Source: Pseudomonas capeferrum (GTDB lineage Bacteria; Pseudomonadota; Gammaproteobacteria; Pseudomonadales; Pseudomonadaceae). Taken from it: a stretch of DNA of 64,000 nucleotides. The stretch spans positions 1 through 64,000 of the forward strand of contig NZ_JAAMQM010000009.1 in the NCBI RefSeq assembly GCF_013523055.1, given 5' to 3'. Position numbers and translations under genes: made by a program. The notes beneath the pieces are model-generated. The model was given only the letters and a program-made list of their open reading frames with translations. It was not told where the DNA came from and did not search any database. The number at the start of each line of letters is the position of its first letter. Position 1 is the stretch's first letter. This document shows, in pieces, positions 8,491 to 17,261 of the stretch.

Positions 8491-9927
8491 TCATTCCGGC
8501 AACTGCAACCGGTGTTTCAATTCACGGACATGCTCTTGCCAAGCCAGCAATACGCGACGCTGGGCTTCGTCCGCCCCGCTCCAGGCTATGTGCCAGGCTT
8601 TATCGAAGTCGCCCAGGGTATTGGGAGCGCCTCGCTGCGGGTCGCATAGCCGCTCCTGGCAGAATTGCCACCACCGCTGCCGTTCTTCTGCGCTCAAGGT
8701 GTCCGGGAAGTTTCGCGCGCGGTAGCGAAACAATAACTCGCTCAATCGCGGATCATCGAACATCCAATGCCCCTTGCCCAGTTGATGAGGTTCGGCATTG
8801 CGAACTTGTTCGCTCAAGCGCCGATCACGGTCACCCAGGAAACCATCGTATAGCTGCTGTTCCGGATCTTCGCTGGGCGAAAATTCATCGCCGCTGTAAA
8901 TCACCGCGAGCTTTTCCTGCCAGCGTGCCTGCTGGTTGGCCAGTTGTTCCGCGCGGGTTTGATAAAGGGACATGTCCAACTGCAGTCGCTGTTGATCTTC
9001 GGGACGCAATACCGACAGGGGTGCCAATACCGGACAACGGTTGACGTGAACCAACTTCAACGGAACGGGTAATTGGCCGATAGCCAAGCCCTCGCGCCGG
9101 GTGTACAAACGCCTACGTAACTCGTCAGCACTTTCCTGCAACAGCGGCATGTGATCGAGGTGCAAGTCACAGACAATAAGCGCATTGCGATTACGCGGAT
9201 GCCACCCAAGTGGCAACACAACACCCAAATAACTGCGCTCGGCTGAGAAACGTCCGGAAACATGTATCCGCGGCTCCAACAGCCGTACCTGTTCCATTAC
9301 CTTATGTTTGCTACGCAGTTGAAACAACCAGTCATACAATCTGGGCTGCCGGTCGCGGATCAATCGCGCCAGAGCGATGGTTGCCCGCACATCGGATAAC
9401 GCCTCATGAGCGTGACCATGATCGATGCCATTGGCCTTGCTGAGCAGCTCGAGGCGCAAGCTGGTGCGTCCATCCTGGCGTGGCCAGACGATCCCATCCG
9501 GGCGCAAGGCATAGGCGGTGCGTACGATGTCTATCAGGTCCCAGCGGCTATTGCCGCCTTGCCACTCACGGCCATAGGGATCGAAGAAGTTGCGGTAGAG
9601 ACTGTAGCGGGTAACTTCGTCATCGAACCGCAAGGTGTTGTAGCCCGCGCCGCAGGTGCCTGGACGAGACAGCTGCGCGTGGATCCGAGTCATGAACTCG
9701 GCTTCGCTCAGGCCCTGGCTGGCCAACTGTTCGGGGGTGATACCGGTCACCAGGCACGCCGCCGGGTGCGGCAGGATATCGTCGGAGGGATGGCAGTAGA
9801 GACTGATGGGCGCCTCGATCTCATTCAATTCAAGATCGGTACGGACTCCCGCTACCTGCAGGGGTCGATCGCAGCGTGGGTTGATGCCGGTGGTTTCGTA
9901 GTCGTGCCAGAAGATGCTGGAGCTCAC
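8491..9927 (-). CDS. sbcB: exodeoxyribonuclease I
   Basis: ExoI degrades single-stranded DNA 3' to 5' and acts in recombination and mismatch repair. The product (478 residues from the GTG start) begins with the DEDDh exonuclease motif FWHDYETTG (D9, E11 catalytic), followed by the SH3-like and ExoI C-terminal regions; DHGHAHEALSDV carries later DEDDh residues. The open frame extends to a TTG at 9945, but the GTG at 9925-9927 is the likely start because AGGAAG sits 5 bases upstream of it and known homologues start here. The gene is convergent with mvaT. Confidence 0.93.
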   Translation of the reverse strand: MSSSIFWHDYETTGINPRCDRPLQVAGVRTDLELNEIEAPISLYCHPSDDILPHPAACLVTGITPEQLASQGLSEAEFMTRIHAQLSRPGTCGAGYNTLRFDDEVTRYSLYRNFFDPYGREWQGGNSRWDLIDIVRTAYALRPDGIVWPRQDGRTSLRLELLSKANGIDHGHAHEALSDVRATIALARLIRDRQPRLYDWLFQLRSKHKVMEQVRLLEPRIHVSGRFSAERSYLGVVLPLGWHPRNRNALIVCDLHLDHMPLLQESADELRRRLYTRREGLAIGQLPVPLKLVHVNRCPVLAPLSVLRPEDQQRLQLDMSLYQTRAEQLANQQARWQEKLAVIYSGDEFSPSEDPEQQLYDGFLGDRDRRLSEQVRNAEPHQLGKGHWMFDDPRLSELLFRYRARNFPDTLSAEERQRWWQFCQERLCDPQRGAPNTLGDFDKAWHIAWSGADEAQRRVLLAWQEHVRELKHRLQLPE

Positions 9928-9932
9928 GGGGT

Positions 9933-9938
9933 CTTCCT
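9933..9938 (-). promoter_or_regulatory. ribosome-binding site fixing the sbcB GTG start
   Basis: Read leftward this is AGGAAG with a 5-base spacer (ACCCC) before GTG at 9927. It supports GTG 9927 over the in-frame TTG at 9945. Confidence 0.7.
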
Positions 9939-9987
9939 GTAACAAGGTCGACCAGAGTCTAGGGCGACTCGTGCTCCGGAGCCAGCC

Positions 9988-10347
9988 TCAGGCAGATGCG
10001 TTCAGGGGGCGAAATGTAAAGAAATCCCGCAGGGAACGGACGAAGTCGTCATATTCCTGCGGCGCCTGCAGCAACATGAACCCGGAATCATAATGGCCAG
10101 GCGTCTGGTCTTCACGGCACCACAGACAGCTGGCCGTCAGGTTGATGAACTGCCAGCCACCCCCCGCCAGCGGCACCCGCAACTGCAGTTCGAAGTCCGG
10201 CCCGACCAACACTGGCAGCTCGCTGATCAGCATCAATCCTGCTTCCGAGACATTGCCCAGGTAGCCGATCATCTGGTCCGTGATGCGGTTGTACACGGCC
10301 AGGACGAGAGGAAACTGGTGACGTTCTATTTGGCGTTCGATAAACAT
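9988..10347 (-). CDS. PilZ-domain protein
   Basis: A 119-residue single-domain PilZ protein. The c-di-GMP-binding signature is present: RxxxR at residues 5-9 (RQIER) and [D/N]xSxxG as NVSEAG at about 33-38. It should act as a soluble effector for c-di-GMP, perhaps on motility or exopolysaccharide; the target is not evident. It lies upstream of sbcB in the same direction but separated by about 60 bases. The c-di-GMP phosphodiesterase bifA is about 17 kb away in this window. Confidence 0.88.
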   Translation of the reverse strand: MFIERQIERHQFPLVLAVYNRITDQMIGYLGNVSEAGLMLISELPVLVGPDFELQLRVPLAGGGWQFINLTASCLWCREDQTPGHYDSGFMLLQAPQEYDDFVRSLRDFFTFRPLNASA

Positions 10348-10471
10348 GATCGCGATCGCAGGTTCCTACTGTAATACTCGATAGACAAGGTGCTGGCATG
10401 GATCGTTACATTCAATTAACAGCCTAGACCAGACCGTCCGTCATATTGTCCATTCCCTTCAAACCTTGGTA

Positions 10472-10858
10472 TTAACGCCAAAGCGTAGCTGGCGCTGGTC
10501 GGACAACGGCGGGCTCTCCCGCGCGATAGTGACCGAGCTGTTCCAGGGTCTGCAGACGGGCCTTGGCGCGGAAGGCATATTCGTTTCGTGGATAATGATC
10601 GATCAGGTACCGATAGGTCTGCGCAGCATCGACGTAGAGCTTCTGCCGCTCCAGGCATTGCCCGCGCAGCAACGAGACTTCCGGATGGATGAACGGGCGC
10701 GTGCGGCTGGTGCGATCGACTTGCGAAAGCTCCAGCATCACGCGTTGGCAGTCGCCGCGATCATAGGCGCGGTAGGCATTGTTCAAGTGATGGTCCATGG
10801 ACCAGCGGGTGCAGCCGACGACACTGGCGGCCACGGCTAGAACGATCAAGGCTCGCAT
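10472..10858 (-). CDS. small TPR-like lipoprotein
   Basis: A 128-residue predicted lipoprotein. The signal sequence MRALIVLAVAASVVGC ends in a lipobox (VVGC, Cys16). The mature part resembles one or two tetratricopeptide helices (LNNAYRAYDRGDCQRVMLELSQ; CLERQKLYVDAAQTYRYLI). It may be a scaffold or assembly factor in the envelope; I recognise no defined function. The ribosome site is AGGAG. Downstream is about 120 bases of AT-richer sequence before the PilZ gene. Confidence 0.78.
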   Translation of the reverse strand: MRALIVLAVAASVVGCTRWSMDHHLNNAYRAYDRGDCQRVMLELSQVDRTSRTRPFIHPEVSLLRGQCLERQKLYVDAAQTYRYLIDHYPRNEYAFRAKARLQTLEQLGHYRAGEPAVVRPAPATLWR

Positions 10859-11039
10859 GAGGAATCTCCTGTACTGGGGACTGTATCGGCAGCGCCTGGC
10901 AAATCTTCACAGACGAATGCGAGCCTGTCATGGCCGTTCATGTGCCCCCCTGCCCGCAGGCAAGGTAGTGCAACCGAACAATGACTACAGCCAGATTCAG
11001 GAGTAGCCTTTCGCTGCGCTTCACTATAGGAGTCTGTGC

Positions 11040-12491
11040 ATGACTATCCGTCGTACCAAAATCGTTGCCACCCTCGGCCCCGCCAGCAATTCGCCAGAAG
11101 TGATCGAACAGCTGATCCTTGCCGGCCTGGACGTGGCACGCCTGAACTTCTCCCATGGCACCCCGGACGAGCACAAGGCCCGCGCCCGTCTGATCCGTGA
11201 CATCGCCGCCAAGAACGGCCGCCATGTCGCGCTGCTGGGCGACCTGCAGGGTCCGAAGATCCGCATCGCCAAGTTCAGCAACAAGCGCATCGAATTGAAG
11301 ATCGGTGATCACTTCACCTTCTCCACTGCCCACCCGCTGACCGAAGGCAACCAGGAAATCGTCGGCATCGACTATCCGGACCTGGTCAAGGACTGCGGCG
11401 TCGGCGACGAGTTGCTGCTCGATGATGGCCGCGTGGTCATGCGCGTCGAAACCGCCACCGCGGACGCGTTGCACTGCGTGGTGTTGATCGGCGGCCCGCT
11501 GTCGGACCACAAGGGCATCAACCGTCGCGGAGGCGGCCTGACCGCACCGGCCCTGACCGAGAAGGACAAGGCCGACATCAAGCTGGCCGCGGAGATGGAC
11601 CTGGACTACCTGGCCGTTTCGTTCCCGCGTGACGCCAGCGACATGGAATATGCCCGTCGCTTGCGTGACGAGTCTGGTGGCACTGCCTGGCTGGTGGCCA
11701 AGATCGAACGCGCCGAGGCCGTGGCCGACGACGAAACCCTCGACGGTCTGATCGCTGCGTCCGACGCCGTCATGGTGGCCCGTGGCGACCTGGGCGTGGA
11801 AATCGGCGATGCCGAGCTGATCGCCATCCAGAAGAAGATCATCCAGCACGCCCGCCGCAACAACAAGGCGGTGATCGTGGCGACCCAGATGATGGAGTCG
11901 ATGATCCAGAACCCGATGCCGACCCGTGCCGAAGTGTCCGACGTGGCCAACGCCGTGCTCGACAACACCGACGCGGTCATGCTTTCGGCCGAAAGCGCCG
12001 CCGGCAGCTATCCGATCGAAGCGGTTCAGGCGATGGCACGTATCTGCCAGGGTGCCGAGAAGCATCCGACCAACCAGAAGTCCAGTCATCGCCTGTACAC
12101 CACGTTCGAGCGTTGTGACGAGAGCATCGCGTTGGCGGCCATGTACACGGCGAACCATTTCCCCGGCGTCAAGGCGATCATCGCGCTTACCGAGAGTGGC
12201 TATACCCCGTTGATCATGTCGCGGTTGCGGTCGCATGTGCCGATCTATGCGATGTCTCCGCATCGTGCGACTCAGGCGCGGGCATCGTTGTTCCGCGGGG
12301 TCTATCCGATCGCTTTCGATCCGGCAGCGTTGCCGCCGGAGAAGGTCAGCGAGGCGGCGGTGGATCAGCTTCTTCAGCGTGGGCTGGTGAAGCAAGGAGA
12401 TTGGGTGATTTTGACCAAGGGTGACAGCTACCACACCATTGGCGGTACCAATGGCATGAAGATTCTTCATGTCGGTGATCCGCTGGTCTGA
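11040..12491 (+). CDS. pykA: pyruvate kinase
   Basis: Pyruvate kinase (483 residues) converts phosphoenolpyruvate and ADP to pyruvate and ATP, the last glycolytic / Entner-Doudoroff step. Family motifs are intact: RRTKIVATLGPAS at the N-terminus, ARLNFSHG, the substrate and K/Mg region VSFPRDASD...AKIERAEA, and MVARGDLGVEIG. The length and the lysine-free AVMLSAESAAG segment fit the AMP/sugar-phosphate-regulated PykA type rather than PykF. AGGAG lies 8 bases before the ATG. No clear terminator follows; a repeat-rich gap does. Confidence 0.95.
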   Translation: MTIRRTKIVATLGPASNSPEVIEQLILAGLDVARLNFSHGTPDEHKARARLIRDIAAKNGRHVALLGDLQGPKIRIAKFSNKRIELKIGDHFTFSTAHPLTEGNQEIVGIDYPDLVKDCGVGDELLLDDGRVVMRVETATADALHCVVLIGGPLSDHKGINRRGGGLTAPALTEKDKADIKLAAEMDLDYLAVSFPRDASDMEYARRLRDESGGTAWLVAKIERAEAVADDETLDGLIAASDAVMVARGDLGVEIGDAELIAIQKKIIQHARRNNKAVIVATQMMESMIQNPMPTRAEVSDVANAVLDNTDAVMLSAESAAGSYPIEAVQAMARICQGAEKHPTNQKSSHRLYTTFERCDESIALAAMYTANHFPGVKAIIALTESGYTPLIMSRLRSHVPIYAMSPHRATQARASLFRGVYPIAFDPAALPPEKVSEAAVDQLLQRGLVKQGDWVILTKGDSYHTIGGTNGMKILHVGDPLV

Positions 12492-12636
12492 TTGAAATAG
12501 AAGAGCCTTGGCGGGAGTGATGTTTCATTGCTCCTGCTGGGGTTCGATACCGAGCGACTCCTTCCTTCCCTCCCCCTATTCTCCTAATCGGATCTCCCAC
12601 AGCGTCTCGATCATGGCGACTGTCTTGGCTTTGCCG

Positions 12637-12750
12637 TTGCTCTTGCTCTTGCTCTTGCTCTTGCTCTTGCTCTTGCTCTTGCTCTTGCTCTTGCTCTTGC
12701 TCTTGCTCTTGCTCTTGATCTTGCTGTTGATCTTGCTGTTGATCTTGATC
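12637..12750. repeat. (TTGCTC)13 hexanucleotide array with degenerate tail
   Basis: Thirteen perfect TTGCTC units occupy 12637-12714. Six variant units follow (TTGATC, TTGCTG, TTGATC, TTGCTG, TTGATC, TTGATC) to 12750. The unit length of 6 keeps any reading frame open, giving an artificial poly-leucine/isoleucine frame on the plus strand. Perfect long microsatellites are rare in pseudomonad core regions and are prone to slippage. Confidence 0.95.
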
Positions 12751-12759
12751 TACCGCCCC

Positions 12760-12985
12760 ATTCCAGCAGGCCGAACGGAGGTGTCATGGAGGGGGCTGGG
12801 CGCAGCCCCTCTGGCGAAGCCGGAGCGCCGTACGGAGGGCTTTAGCCCGTAGTCGGCGGAGCCCCCGGAGTGATACCGGAGTGAGGGAACCCGTAGCGCA
12901 GCGGAGGGCCCATGGTGGGGCAGATTTTTTTGGTTACTTTTTTCATCGCCTGGAAAAAAGTGACCCGCCGTAAGGGCGGAAAGGT
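12760..12985. repeat. Pseudomonas intergenic repeat element with hairpins
   Basis: This contains a 13-bp near-perfect inverted repeat, GGTTACTTTTTTC (12932-12944) / GAAAAAAGTGACC (12953-12965), followed by CCGCC-GTAAG-GGCGG (12965-12979). The sequence GTGACCCGCCGTAAGGGCGG is familiar to me as a widespread intergenic repeat of the P. putida / P. fluorescens groups, often mis-annotated as small genes. The part from 12760 to 12920 (GGAGCCCCCGGAGTG and similar) is the usual companion. Boundaries are approximate. Confidence 0.65.
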
Positions 12986-13068
12986 GAGTATGAGCCACTA
13001 TCGCCAATGGATATTCACTCTATATAAGTGCCCCATCGACGGTGCGTGGCAGCACGCAGGATCAAGAT

Positions 13069-13112
<44 letters not shown>

Positions 13113-13163
13113 TCAGAACGACCCGGGAACCAGACGGTTCTTTATTTTCCAACTCCGCGCTAG

Positions 13164-14102
13164 TCAAAAAGCTTTTTCGATGAATATATCGCTATATATC
13201 TGACTACGAGGCAACCCAGCAATAAACAGCCGCCGCGCCACTTCCTCGACAAACTGCATCCCACCACAGGACAACACCACCGTCTGCCGCGACGCCAACC
13301 GGAGCTCAGGCAACACCCGCGGCCACTCATCAACCGTCACTAATTCCAGATCAAGCCCCTGATGCATTTCCATCAGACACCGCAAAGGCTCTGCCAGGTA
13401 ATGCCCCCCCTCACCATGAGCCACATGCACCACCTTGATTGCCCCTTGATGCCCTTGCTGCAAGGCCTCCCGCAAGATGCCCCACAGCGGCGCCAACCCT
13501 GTGCCTGACGCCAACAACCAGAGTGGCCGCTGCTGCCAATCCGGATCGTAGTGCAAGGCGCCTCCACGCAACTCCCCCACCTGCAGCGTATCGCCCAGAC
13601 GCAACGCCCTGGCCCCCGCACGGAAAGCACCGGGTCGCCGACAATCCACATGGAATTCAAGTACTTCGTCTTCCCCTGGCACGCTGGCCAGCGAGTACGG
13701 CCGCGCCACCGAGCCATTCCACAGCACTACATGCTGCCCCGCCCGATAACGCAGAGGACGCTCTAGCCGTAAACCCAAGCGCAAGACTTCGCCGCCCAGC
13801 CATTCCAGCGTGCATACACGAGCCGCCAGGCCATCGCCCAACGGATCGTACACCGCAACCCGCAAGTCCTGCGCCACACGGCACTGACAGGCCAGCCGCC
13901 AACCCTGCTCGCGCTTGTCCGAAGCCAGCGCTTGGGGCCGGGTATCATCCGGCATGCCATCCAGGCACCGCACCAGGCAAGCATGGCAACTCCCGGCCCG
14001 GCAGCTGTAGGGCACGTCGACCCCTGCTTCATTCAAGGCATCGAGCAGATTGCTGCCCATGGGTACCGTCCAGCAGCGCGCGCCTACGCAAAGTTCAGGC
14101 AT
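13164..14102 (-). CDS. 2Fe-2S ferredoxin / FAD-NAD(P)H reductase fusion
   Basis: A 312-residue electron-transfer flavoprotein of the phthalate/CDP-deoxyglucoseen-reductase type. The N-terminal plant-type [2Fe-2S] ferredoxin domain (about 1-85) has ligands in YSCRAGSCHACLVRC (C-x4-C-x2-C) and a fourth Cys in LACQC. It is followed by an FAD domain (RPYSLASVPG) and an NAD(P)H domain (LLASGTGLAPLWGIL). It should pass electrons from NAD(P)H to an unidentified partner, as no oxygenase is adjacent. It is divergent from the Fe-S fumarase gene, an arrangement I recall from P. aeruginosa as well. Confidence 0.88.
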   Translation of the reverse strand: MPELCVGARCWTVPMGSNLLDALNEAGVDVPYSCRAGSCHACLVRCLDGMPDDTRPQALASDKREQGWRLACQCRVAQDLRVAVYDPLGDGLAARVCTLEWLGGEVLRLGLRLERPLRYRAGQHVVLWNGSVARPYSLASVPGEDEVLEFHVDCRRPGAFRAGARALRLGDTLQVGELRGGALHYDPDWQQRPLWLLASGTGLAPLWGILREALQQGHQGAIKVVHVAHGEGGHYLAEPLRCLMEMHQGLDLELVTVDEWPRVLPELRLASRQTVVLSCGGMQFVEEVARRLFIAGLPRSQIYSDIFIEKAF

Positions 14103-14368
14103 CGTTGGTCTTCTTTTGGCATCGACACCGCCACTCTAGGGCTCAAGCCCGCGGCGAACCAGCGGCAGACGCAAAAAAGGTGCCCGACCACTGCCGACCA
14201 TCGTCCAGGCCACGCGCAGGTGTACCCGTCCGGGATGCGCGCTATACTGCCGCGCCTTTTTGCGTCGGGCTCTGCTTTCCGGCGCGCCTTGCAAGGCATT
14301 TCGACACGCTGGTCGGCGCCGTCGGAAGGCCTTTATGAATGTTCCCGTCTTTAAGAGGAGCGCGCTGC

Positions 14369-15892
14369 ATGACCGTGATCAAGCAAGACGACCTGATTCA
14401 GAGCGTCGCCGACGCCTTGCAATTCATCTCGTACTACCACCCCGTCGATTTCATCCAGGCCATGCACGAGGCCTATCTGCGTGAAGAGTCCCCCGCCGCG
14501 CGTGACTCCATCGCCCAGATCCTGATCAACTCGCGGATGTGTGCCACCGGCCACCGCCCGATCTGCCAGGACACCGGTATCGTCACCGTGTTCGTGCGCG
14601 TCGGCATGGACGTTCGCTGGGACGGCGCCACCATGAGCGTCGACGACATGATCAACGAAGGCGTTCGTCGCGCCTACAACCTGCCGGAAAACGTCCTGCG
14701 GGCCTCGATCCTGGCCGACCCGGCCGGTGCTCGCAAGAACACCAAGGACAATACCCCGGCGGTCATCCACTACTCGCTCGTTCCTGGCGACAAGCTCGAA
14801 GTGGACGTCGCGGCCAAGGGCGGTGGCTCCGAGAACAAGTCGAAGATGGCCATGCTCAACCCATCCGACTCGATCGTCGACTGGGTGCTCAAGACCGTCC
14901 CGACCATGGGTGCCGGCTGGTGCCCGCCTGGCATGCTCGGCATCGGTATCGGCGGCACCGCCGAGAAGGCCGCGGTAATGGCCAAGGAGGTCCTGATGGA
15001 ATCCATCGACATCCATGAGCTGAAGGCCCGTGGCCCGCAGAACCGTCTCGAAGAAATGCGCCTGGAGCTGTTCGAGAAGGTCAACCAGCTGGGTATCGGT
15101 GCCCAGGGCCTGGGCGGCCTGACCACCGTGCTCGATGTCAAGATCATGGACTACCCGACCCACGCCGCATCGCTGCCGGTGTGCATGATCCCTAACTGCG
15201 CCGCTACCCGTCACGCTCACTTCGTGCTCGACGGTTCGGGCCCTGCCGAACTGGAAGCGCCTTCGCTGGACGCTTATCCCGAGATCGTCTGGGAAGCGGG
15301 CCCGAGCGCTCGCCGTGTCGACCTGGACAGCATCACGCCTGAAGAAGTGGCGAGCTGGAAGCCGGGCGAGACCATCCTGCTCAATGGCAAGATGCTGACC
15401 GGCCGCGATGCCGCGCACAAGCGCATGGTCGAGATGCTCAACCGTGGCGAAGAGCTGCCGGTGGACCTCAAGGGTCGGTTCATCTACTACGTCGGCCCGG
15501 TCGATCCGGTCGGTGACGAAGTGGTAGGTCCTGCTGGCCCGACCACCGCCACGCGGATGGACAAGTTCACTCGTCAGATCCTCGAGCAGACCGGGCTTCT
15601 GGGGATGATCGGCAAGTCCGAGCGTGGTCCGACCGCCATCGATGCGATCCGGGACAACAAGGCCGTGTACCTGATGGCCGTGGGCGGCGCGGCTTACCTG
15701 GTAGCCCAGGCGATTCGCAAGTCCAGGGTCTTGGCCTTCGCCGAGCTGGGCATGGAAGCGATCTACGAGTTCGAGGTCAAGGACATGCCTGTGACCGTGG
15801 CCGTCGACAGCCAGGGCGAGTCCGTGCACATCACCGGTCCCGCGCTGTGGCAGGGCAAGATCGCCGAGAGCCTTGCGGTCGAAGTGAAGTAA
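14369..15892 (+). CDS. fumA: class I (4Fe-4S) fumarate hydratase
   Basis: Reversible hydration of fumarate to malate in the TCA cycle. The 507-residue protein carries the class I alpha/beta fusion. The three probable cluster cysteines are C66 (PICQDTG), C185 (AGWCPPGMLGIGIGG) and C277 (IPNCAATRH). The C-terminal beta domain includes PVDLKGRFIYYVGPVDP. The start at 14369 is preferred over ATG 14339 because AAGAGGAG lies about 9 bases upstream and homologues start at MTVIKQDD. A possible -10 element TATACT lies at 14243-14248. Like other class I enzymes it should be sensitive to oxidants and iron limitation. Confidence 0.95.
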   Translation: MTVIKQDDLIQSVADALQFISYYHPVDFIQAMHEAYLREESPAARDSIAQILINSRMCATGHRPICQDTGIVTVFVRVGMDVRWDGATMSVDDMINEGVRRAYNLPENVLRASILADPAGARKNTKDNTPAVIHYSLVPGDKLEVDVAAKGGGSENKSKMAMLNPSDSIVDWVLKTVPTMGAGWCPPGMLGIGIGGTAEKAAVMAKEVLMESIDIHELKARGPQNRLEEMRLELFEKVNQLGIGAQGLGGLTTVLDVKIMDYPTHAASLPVCMIPNCAATRHAHFVLDGSGPAELEAPSLDAYPEIVWEAGPSARRVDLDSITPEEVASWKPGETILLNGKMLTGRDAAHKRMVEMLNRGEELPVDLKGRFIYYVGPVDPVGDEVVGPAGPTTATRMDKFTRQILEQTGLLGMIGKSERGPTAIDAIRDNKAVYLMAVGGAAYLVAQAIRKSRVLAFAELGMEAIYEFEVKDMPVTVAVDSQGESVHITGPALWQGKIAESLAVEVK

Positions 15893-15910
15893 CGCCAAGC
15901 CCGCAACGAA

Positions 15911-15938
15911 GAAACCGCTCATTCGAGCGGTTTTTTTT
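15911..15938 (+). terminator. fumarase terminator
   Basis: Stem AAACCGCTC / GAGCGGTTT with an ATTC loop followed by a run of eight T residues, about 20 bases after the fumarase stop. A classic intrinsic terminator. Confidence 0.93.
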
Positions 15939-16005
15939 GCGCTGTACGGATTGCCGGGCAGCTTGGCGTTCGGATTGTCATGTCTGGCTGGCAGGTAACG
16001 CTCTA

Positions 16006-16101
16006 GTGCAGCTGAGACCGCGTAGGAGATTCTATGGTGCGTGGGAAGCCCTTTCCAGATTCCATGCACCATGGAATCTCCTACACAGGTCCGAGCTGCA
16101 C
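16006..16101. repeat. small member of the TAGGAGATTC inverted-repeat family
   Basis: Arms 16006-16044 and 16062-16101 form a 39-40 bp imperfect inverted repeat around a 17-base centre, roughly GTGCAGCT..TAGGAGATTCTATGGTGCGTGG and its complement. The segment TAGGAGATTC(T)ATGGTGC(G)TGGGAAGCCC reappears with two changes at 62838-62867 in a much larger inverted repeat. The element fills the gap between the fumarase terminator and the stop codon of the phospholipase-like gene (16103). Confidence 0.85.
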
Positions 16102-16102
16102 G

Positions 16103-17260
16103 TTAATTACGCCGCCCCAGCAGGATCACCACCATCCGATCCATCCACCCCCACACTCGCTGCTTCACTCGTCGCCATGCCGGTCGGGCATTCCAATGTT
16201 CCAGGTCGACCTCGAGGCTTTGCGCTAAGTCTCGCTCGAAACTGGTCGCCACCGCGGCAGTGAGTGGCGGATCCAGCGCTTCGATATTGGCTTCGAGGTT
16301 GAAACGCAGATTCCAATGGTCGAAGTTGCACGAGCCGATGCTCACCCAGTCGTCCACCAGGACCATTTTCAGGTGCAGGAAGCACGGTTGGTATTCGAAG
16401 ATTCTGACACCGGCGCGCAGCAGACGCGGATAGTAGCGATGCCCGGCATAGCGCACGGACGGATGGTCGGTGCGTGGACCGGTCAGCAGCAGGCGCACGT
16501 CGATCCCGCGTGAAGCGGCCCGGCGCAATGAACGGCGCACGCTCCAGGTCGGCAGGAAATACGGCGTGGCCAGCCAGATGCGTCGCTGCCCGCCATTGAG
16601 GGCGCGTACGAGGGAACGCAGGATGTCACGGTGTTGGCGGGCATCGGCATACGCCACCCGGCCCAGGCCCTGCCCCTGCGCAGGCATCCGCGGCACGCGG
16701 GGCAGACCGAAATCTTCAGGCGGGCGCCAGGCCGTACGGCGGTTGTTGGCGTGCCACTGGCGATCGAACAGTAGCTGCCAGTCGGCAACGACCGGCCCTT
16801 CCATCCGCACCATGACCTCGTGCCACTCGCTGAGCTCATGGCCAGGCTTCCAGAATTCATCGGTCACCCCAGTGCCGCCAACGACCGCCCAACGCTCATC
16901 CACCAGCAATATCTTGCGATGATCGCGGTACAGGTTGCGCGCCCCATGACGCCAGCCCAGGCGGTTGTACAGGCGCAACTCGACCCCGGCGGCCTGCAAC
17001 CGTTGCCGCAGGCCCAAGGTAAAGGCCAACGAGCCATAGGCGTCGAACAGACACCGAACCCGCACGCCTCGGCGGGCAGCCTGCTCCAGGGCCTCGACGA
17101 CAGCCTCGGCACAACTACCGGCTTCTACCAGATACAGCTCGAGATCGACCTGGTATTCGGCACGCACGATTGCCACGAGCATGCGTGGGAAGAACTCGGG
17201 GCCATCGATCAGCAGTTCGAACTGATTGCCATCGCGCCAGGGAAAGACCGGTCCGGGCAT
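16103..17260 (-). CDS. phospholipase D / cardiolipin synthase-like protein
   Basis: A 385-residue PLD-superfamily protein with two HKD motifs: H114/K116 in RDHRKILLVD and H296/K298 in FLHLKMVLVDD with downstream GSCNFD. Both halves are intact, so it should be active as a phosphatidyl transferase. There are no N-terminal membrane helices, so it resembles ClsB/ClsC-like enzymes rather than ClsA. The start is one base after the yceI stop, implying co-transcription and coupling with yceI. Membrane-lipid remodelling fits the neighbouring ornithine-lipid genes. The exact reaction cannot be read from sequence. Confidence 0.88.
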   Translation of the reverse strand: MPGPVFPWRDGNQFELLIDGPEFFPRMLVAIVRAEYQVDLELYLVEAGSCAEAVVEALEQAARRGVRVRCLFDAYGSLAFTLGLRQRLQAAGVELRLYNRLGWRHGARNLYRDHRKILLVDERWAVVGGTGVTDEFWKPGHELSEWHEVMVRMEGPVVADWQLLFDRQWHANNRRTAWRPPEDFGLPRVPRMPAQGQGLGRVAYADARQHRDILRSLVRALNGGQRRIWLATPYFLPTWSVRRSLRRAASRGIDVRLLLTGPRTDHPSVRYAGHRYYPRLLRAGVRIFEYQPCFLHLKMVLVDDWVSIGSCNFDHWNLRFNLEANIEALDPPLTAAVATSFERDLAQSLEVDLEHWNARPAWRRVKQRVWGWMDRMVVILLGRRN

Positions 17261-17261
17261 A

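Noticed and set aside
12508..12852. A poly-leucine open frame, possible small membrane protein
   Set aside because: The frame is produced by the TTGCTC array, has no conserved flanks and continues into the intergenic repeat element.
12750..13007. An 85-codon minus-strand frame of the kind often annotated as hypothetical in pseudomonads
   Set aside because: It is the translated intergenic repeat element (KSNQKN type) rather than a gene.
14351..16072. A 573-codon open frame antisense to fumarase
   Set aside because: Same mirror-frame effect; product composition (His/Arg/Asp/Val-rich) is typical of antisense frames.
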